A DNA stretch of 8,696 nt from Paenibacillus sp. GTDB taxonomy: Bacteria > Bacillota > Bacilli > Paenibacillales > Paenibacillaceae. The notes under the pieces are model-generated. The model saw only the letters and a program-made list of their open reading frames with translations. It did not search any database and was not told where the DNA came from. Within the stretch, counting starts at the first letter, position 1, and each line of letters begins with the position of its first letter. The DNA lies in assembly GCA_029256665.1 (NCBI GenBank), contig JAQSXN010000125.1, positions 1 to 8,696 on the forward strand. Reading direction: 5' to 3'. The position numbers and the translations under genes were made by a program. Positions 5,613-8,696 of the stretch are shown in pieces.

Positions 5613-5627
5613 CGATAATGAGAATCC
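5613..5627. promoter_or_regulatory. Fur-box-like site 2 overlapping the -10
   Basis: CGATAATGAGAATCC matches the 7-1-7 Fur site at 10 of 14 positions, with a perfect GATAAT half. The same GATAAT (5614-5619) is the best -10 hexamer here (5 of 6) and would give a start near 5626. Bound Fur would therefore cover the promoter. No good -35 is seen at 17 nt. Confidence 0.6.
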
Positions 5628-5648
5628 AATGGTAAGGAGTGATGCCAT

Positions 5649-6704
5649 ATGACATTAGATGCGATATATGACGTAACCGTAATAGGCGGCGGGCCGGCGG
5701 GGCTTTATTCGGCGTTCTACGCTGGGCTGCGCGAGATGAAGGTAAAGATTATCGAATTCCAGCCTCTCTTGGGAGGCAAGGTCCATGTGTATCCCGAGAA
5801 AATGATTTGGGACATCGGCGGATTGACGCCGGTAACCGGCGAGCAGCTCATCAGCCAGCTCGTGCAGCAAGGGCTGACGTTCTCTCCCGAGGTTGTGACG
5901 GGGGAGAAGGTCACGTCCATCTCCAAAAACGAAGACGACGTATTCGTGCTGCATACGTCCTCCGGTCGGCAACATTATTCGCGTACGGTTATACTGGCCG
6001 TGGGCGGCGGGATCCTGAAGCCGACGAAGCTGGATATCGAAGGCGCGGACCGCTTCGAGGTATCCAATCTCCACTATACGGTCAAGTCGCTCGGACGCTT
6101 CCGCGACAAGGTCGTTCTGATCTCCGGCGGGGGCAACGCGGCTATCGATTGGGCGAACGAGCTTGAACCGATCGCCAAGAAGGTATATCTGACGTACCGG
6201 AAAGAAGTGCTGAAAGGGCATGAGGCGGAAGTGACGAAGCTTATGAAGAGCTCCGTCGGCATCCTGCTTAATACGTCGATCGGCAAGTTGATCGCGACGC
6301 CCGAACAGGATGCGATCGGTTCGGTCATGATCAAAAATCACGATGACGATACCGAGATCGAGCTGTCCGTCGACGAAGTCATCATTAATCATGGCTACGA
6401 TCGCGACTCCGATCTGCTCGAGAAGAGCGAAGTGAAGATCAAGATGCACGAGCAATGGGGGATCGAAGGTTCGTCCAACAGCGAGACATCGGTGCCGGGT
6501 CTGTACGCGGCGGGCGATATCTTGGCGCATGACGGCAAGCTGCGTCTGATTGCCGGCGCCTTCCAGGACGCGGCTAACGCGGTTAACAAGGCGAAGCAAT
6601 TCATCGAGCCGGAAGCGTACGGCTACGGCATGGTGTCTTCCCATAACGACATTTTCGCCGAACGCAATAAGGAGCTCAAGAAAGCTCTGTTCGCATCGAA
6701 TTAA
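5649..6704 (+). CDS. Ferredoxin/flavodoxin-NADP(+) reductase, thioredoxin-reductase-like (YumC/YcgT type)
   Basis: A cytoplasmic FAD enzyme that moves electrons between NADPH and ferredoxin or flavodoxin. The 351-residue protein has the thioredoxin-reductase fold: FAD-binding [16 protein letters not shown] (11-26) with Glu36 at the strand end, NADPH-binding [12 protein letters not shown] (158-169), and the second FAD motif GLYAAGDIL (284-292). It lacks the CxxC redox pair of thioredoxin reductases, which separates the two families. Tyr48 (HVYPEK) and His332 (SSHND) are the likely equivalents of the flavin-stacking Tyr50 and His324 of B. subtilis YumC. ATG at 5649 has AAGGAG (5634-5639) 9 nt upstream; an ATG at 5642 is out of frame and too near. 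Two Fur-like sites precede it. In B. subtilis the paralogue ycgT, not yumC, is the Fur-controlled one, so this is probably the iron-responsive form. Confidence 0.95.
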   Translation: MTLDAIYDVTVIGGGPAGLYSAFYAGLREMKVKIIEFQPLLGGKVHVYPEKMIWDIGGLTPVTGEQLISQLVQQGLTFSPEVVTGEKVTSISKNEDDVFVLHTSSGRQHYSRTVILAVGGGILKPTKLDIEGADRFEVSNLHYTVKSLGRFRDKVVLISGGGNAAIDWANELEPIAKKVYLTYRKEVLKGHEAEVTKLMKSSVGILLNTSIGKLIATPEQDAIGSVMIKNHDDDTEIELSVDEVIINHGYDRDSDLLEKSEVKIKMHEQWGIEGSSNSETSVPGLYAAGDILAHDGKLRLIAGAFQDAANAVNKAKQFIEPEAYGYGMVSSHNDIFAERNKELKKALFASN

Positions 6705-6730
6705 CGCTTAACCCAGCACTCTTAACTAGG

Positions 6731-6756
6731 AGCGTTCCGCCAAGCGGAGCGCTTTT
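6731..6756 (+). terminator. Terminator of the ferredoxin-NADP reductase gene
   Basis: A 10-bp stem, AGCGTTCCGC with GCGGAGCGCT (one G-T pair), has a CAA loop and ends in four T (6753-6756). It begins 26 nt after the reductase stop. Confidence 0.88.
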
Positions 6757-6791
6757 CTTGCATGTTTCGCGAAGGAGGAGGCTCGGCCGCA

Positions 6792-6824
6792 ATGAATTGC
6801 CCCGGCGCGGTTCTTTCCCTATAA
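6792..6824 (+). other. Ten-codon ORF with a strong Shine-Dalgarno, doubtful
   Basis: AAGGAGG (6772-6778, within AAGGAGGAGG) lies 13 nt before an ATG that opens a 10-codon frame ([10 protein letters not shown]). Its TAA stop overlaps the ATG at 6824, in the frame of the propeller gene. This looks like a translationally coupled leader, but the same bases form the -10 of a sigma-A promoter, so a transcript from that promoter would lack it. It would be translated only on read-through from upstream. Confidence 0.2.
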
Positions 6825-6825
6825 T
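6797..6825 (+). promoter_or_regulatory. Sigma-A promoter of the propeller-protein gene
   Basis: TTGCCC (6797-6802) and a perfect TATAAT (6820-6825) are separated by the optimal 17 nt. The start would be near 6832, 28 nt before the ATG at 6860. This rules out the upstream in-frame starts (TTG 6758, ATG 6824), which lie before or within the promoter. Confidence 0.75.
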
Positions 6826-6859
6826 GGAGCTACTTGTTCAAAAGAAGGGATTTGAGGGG

Positions 6860-7714
6860 ATGAAGGTCAAAAGTCATTTGGAGACGATGGACATAGCGAC
6901 CGGAGAGCGCACCGTGCTGGCGACGTTCGATAAACGGATCGAAGCGCCCAACTGGACTCGCGATAATCAGTTGATCTATAACGGCGGCGGGTTATTGCAC
7001 GCTTTTGATCTCGCAACGGGCGATATTCGCACGATCGACTCCGGTTTGGCAAGCCGCTGCAACAACGACCATGTGCTTTCGCCGGACCATGCGGAGATTG
7101 CCGTCAGCCACCATGCGGAAGAGGATGGATTGTCCCGCATTTACGTATTGCCGCGCGCCGGCGGTGAGCCCGTCTTGGTTACGCCGGACGGTCCAAGTTA
7201 CTTGCACGGGTGGTCTCCAGACGGAAGCATGCTTGCTTATTGCGCCGAACGGGGAGGCCAATACGACATCTACGTCATTCCGGTTGCGGGCGGCGGCGAG
7301 GTTCGGTTAACCGACACGCCGGGCCTGGACGACGGCCCGGAATATTCGCCGGACGGGAAACATATTTGGTTTAATTCCGTGCGCACCGGATTGATGCAGG
7401 TGTGGCGGATGAGAGCGGACGGCTCCGAGCAGACGCAGATGACGTTCGATGAAAGCAACAGCTGGTTCCCGCACGTGTCGCCGGACGGAGAGATGGTCGT
7501 TTATATTGCTTATCGCAAAGGAGACGTGGCGCCGGGCGACCATCCCGCGAACAAGCACGTCGAGCTTCGCGCGATGTCGGCGAAGGGCGGGGAGCATCGC
7601 GTGCTCGCGAAGCTTTTTGGCGGGCAAGGCACCATAAACGTCAATTCCTGGTCGCCGGATAGCAAGCGGTTCGCTTTCGTCAGCTACGAGCTGGTTGAGG
7701 AAAACCCGACATAA
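6860..7714 (+). CDS. TolB-like six-bladed beta-propeller protein (PD40 repeats)
   Basis: The frame runs back to 6758, but ATG at 6860 is chosen. It has GAAGGGA (6844-6850) 9 nt upstream and lies after the promoter, giving 284 residues. Six PD40/WD40-like motifs are visible at 31-40, 73-82 ([10 protein letters not shown]), 118-127 ([10 protein letters not shown]), 162-171 ([10 protein letters not shown]), 206-215 ([10 protein letters not shown]) and 264-273 ([10 protein letters not shown]). They are spaced about 44 residues apart, except for an insertion of about 14 near 220-233 before the last blade. That is a TolB-type six-bladed propeller. There is no signal peptide, membrane span or attached peptidase domain, so unlike TolB it should be cytoplasmic and probably binds a protein or small ligand. 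It stands alone between two terminators, so context gives no function. Relatives are usually annotated only as TolB family proteins. Confidence 0.85.
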   Translation: MKVKSHLETMDIATGERTVLATFDKRIEAPNWTRDNQLIYNGGGLLHAFDLATGDIRTIDSGLASRCNNDHVLSPDHAEIAVSHHAEEDGLSRIYVLPRAGGEPVLVTPDGPSYLHGWSPDGSMLAYCAERGGQYDIYVIPVAGGGEVRLTDTPGLDDGPEYSPDGKHIWFNSVRTGLMQVWRMRADGSEQTQMTFDESNSWFPHVSPDGEMVVYIAYRKGDVAPGDHPANKHVELRAMSAKGGEHRVLAKLFGGQGTINVNSWSPDSKRFAFVSYELVEENPT

Positions 7715-7728
7715 GGACCTATTGAAAA

Positions 7729-7766
7729 AAGCCTCCCGTTCCGCGAATCATGGGAGCGGGAGGCTT
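7729..7766. terminator. Bidirectional terminator between convergent genes
   Basis: A 14-bp stem pairs 7729-7742 (AAGCCTCCCGTTCC) with 7753-7766, with one G-T pair and a 10-nt loop. On the minus strand it is followed by six T, so it is strongest for the flavin oxidoreductase gene. On the plus strand the tail is only TTATTT, so it is weaker for the propeller gene. Confidence 0.88.
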
Positions 7767-7802
7767 ATTTGGTTTAATGGCGATTGGCCATCTAGCTCGG
7801 CA

Positions 7803-8696
7803 TTACGCTTTCGATTCGGTCCTGGCCAGCTCCTTATGCACGATAGGAGCTACCTTGGTGCCCAGCAGCTCGATCGTCTTCAGCACCTCGCGATGCGGGA
7901 GCGAGCTGACGTCGATGTGCAGGAAGAAGCGGGTAAGGCCCAGATTCTTATGCAAAAGGACGATCTTCTCCGCCACGAACTCGGGGTCGCCTACATAAAG
8001 AGCTCCGCGCAGATTGCGGGAAGCGTCGAACGCCGCCCGATCGTACGCCGGCCAGCCGCGCTCGCGTCCGATCTTGTTCATTTGCGCCTGGGTCGCCGGG
8101 AAGAACGTGTCGGCCGCCCCTTCGGTCGTATCGCCGATGAAGCCGTGGGAATGCGTGGCGATCTGCAGCTTGCGCGGATCGTGGCCGGCTTGAATCGCCG
8201 CTCGTTTGTACAGGTCGACAAGCGGAGCGAATCGTTCCGGCATGCCGCCGATGATCGCGAATACGATCGGCAGACCGAGCATGCCCGCGCGGATCGCGGA
8301 CTCCGGATTGCCGCCGCTGGCGATCCATACCGGGAGAGGGTCTTGTACGGCCCTCGGATAGACGCCGAGATTATCGAATGCAGGGCGATGGCCGCCGCGC
8401 CAGCTCACCTTTTCGGACTTCGTAATGGCGAGAAGCAGCTCGAGCTTCTCTTCGTACAAGGCATCGTAATCGTCCAGACTATAGCCGAATAGCGGGAACG
8501 ATTCGATAAACGAGCCGCGTCCCGCCATGATTTCCGCCCGGCCGTTCGACAGGCCGTCCAACGTGGCGAAGTCCTGATAGACGCGAACGGGGTCGTCGGA
8601 CGACAATACGGTTACGGCGCTGGATAGCCGGATATGTTTGGTGGCCGTCGCGGCCGCGGCCAGAATGACGGCGGGAGACGAGGCAGCGTATTCCGG
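7803..8696 (-). CDS. LLM-class flavin-dependent oxidoreductase (5' end outside window)
   Basis: A luciferase-like monooxygenase-family protein, an FMN- or F420-using TIM-barrel oxidoreductase. The frame is open to the right edge. 297 residues are visible, and about 40-50 N-terminal residues are missing relative to the usual 340. A TTG at 8606 could be misread as the start, but the 30 codons before it (ending HIRLSSAVTV) are clearly family sequence. Landmarks are SSDDPVRVYQDFATLDGLS, then NGRAEIMAGRGSFIESFPL, with the glycine-rich AGRGSF that contacts the flavin phosphate region, and PLPVWIASGGNPESAIRAG. The pattern matches the LLM subgroup of Agrobacterium protein 2I7G, whose substrate I do not know. 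It is convergent with the propeller gene and shares its terminator. Confidence 0.92.
   Translation of the reverse strand, partial: PEYAASSPAVILAAAATATKHIRLSSAVTVLSSDDPVRVYQDFATLDGLSNGRAEIMAGRGSFIESFPLFGYSLDDYDALYEEKLELLLAITKSEKVSWRGGHRPAFDNLGVYPRAVQDPLPVWIASGGNPESAIRAGMLGLPIVFAIIGGMPERFAPLVDLYKRAAIQAGHDPRKLQIATHSHGFIGDTTEGAADTFFPATQAQMNKIGRERGWPAYDRAAFDASRNLRGALYVGDPEFVAEKIVLLHKNLGLTRFFLHIDVSSLPHREVLKTIELLGTKVAPIVHKELARTESKA

Noticed and set aside
5655..6644. 329-codon minus-strand frame antisense to the ferredoxin-NADP reductase
   Set aside because: The plus-strand frame carries all FAD and NADPH motifs; the antisense product is Arg/His/Leu-rich with no family features.
7695..8492. 265-codon plus-strand frame across the flavin oxidoreductase gene
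   Set aside because: It runs through the terminator at 7729-7766 and over conserved LLM-family sequence read on the minus strand.
1..8696. An undescribed multi-gene system (defence island, biosynthetic cluster or mobile element)
   Set aside because: Genes are mostly single units with separate promoters and terminators and familiar families; no transposase, integrase, toxin-antitoxin pair, repeat array or conserved unknown operon is seen.

Overview
The window looks like ordinary chromosomal DNA from a moderately GC-rich, endospore-forming Bacillota, most likely Paenibacillaceae (Paenibacillus or Cohnella type). The reasons are an alpha/beta-type small acid-soluble spore protein with a forespore sigma-G promoter, a YumC/YcgT-type ferredoxin-NADP reductase behind Fur boxes, strong GGAGG-type ribosome binding sites, and T-tailed hairpin terminators between genes. 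I see no mobile element, CRISPR array, tRNA or rRNA.

Layout. (1) 2-631 is the C-terminal part of a probable GH20-like glycoside hydrolase. It is separated by a two-way terminator from a convergent gene (758-2446, minus) that fuses a Gfo/Idh/MocA sugar oxidoreductase to a CBM9-like domain. Together these suggest a carbohydrate-use neighbourhood extending off the left edge. (2) greA (2689-3168, plus) stands alone and ends at a long nested hairpin. (3) An HxlR-type repressor (minus) and a 12-TM DHA1-type efflux permease (plus) are divergent. Their 167-bp gap is AT-rich and packed with dyads, one of which overlaps the repressor's own promoter. This is a typical locally autoregulated efflux module. 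(4) A longer variant of alpha/beta SASP (5169-5456) is followed by two tandem terminators. (5) The ferredoxin-NADP reductase (5649-6704) is preceded by two Fur-box-like sites, so it is probably iron-repressed. (6) A cytoplasmic six-bladed TolB/PD40 propeller protein (6860-7714) has a near-consensus sigma-A promoter that fixes its start codon. (7) A luciferase-like flavin-dependent oxidoreductase (minus) runs off the right edge; its terminator is shared with the propeller gene.

Most genes are single transcription units with their own promoter and terminator. The only clearly cooperating set is the HxlR regulator and its permease. I found no convincing undescribed multi-gene system. The best leads are the oxidoreductase-CBM9 fusion, the operator architecture between hxlR and the permease, the double Fur site, the sigma-G promoter match, and a short ORF with a strong Shine-Dalgarno sequence that overlaps the propeller gene's promoter.
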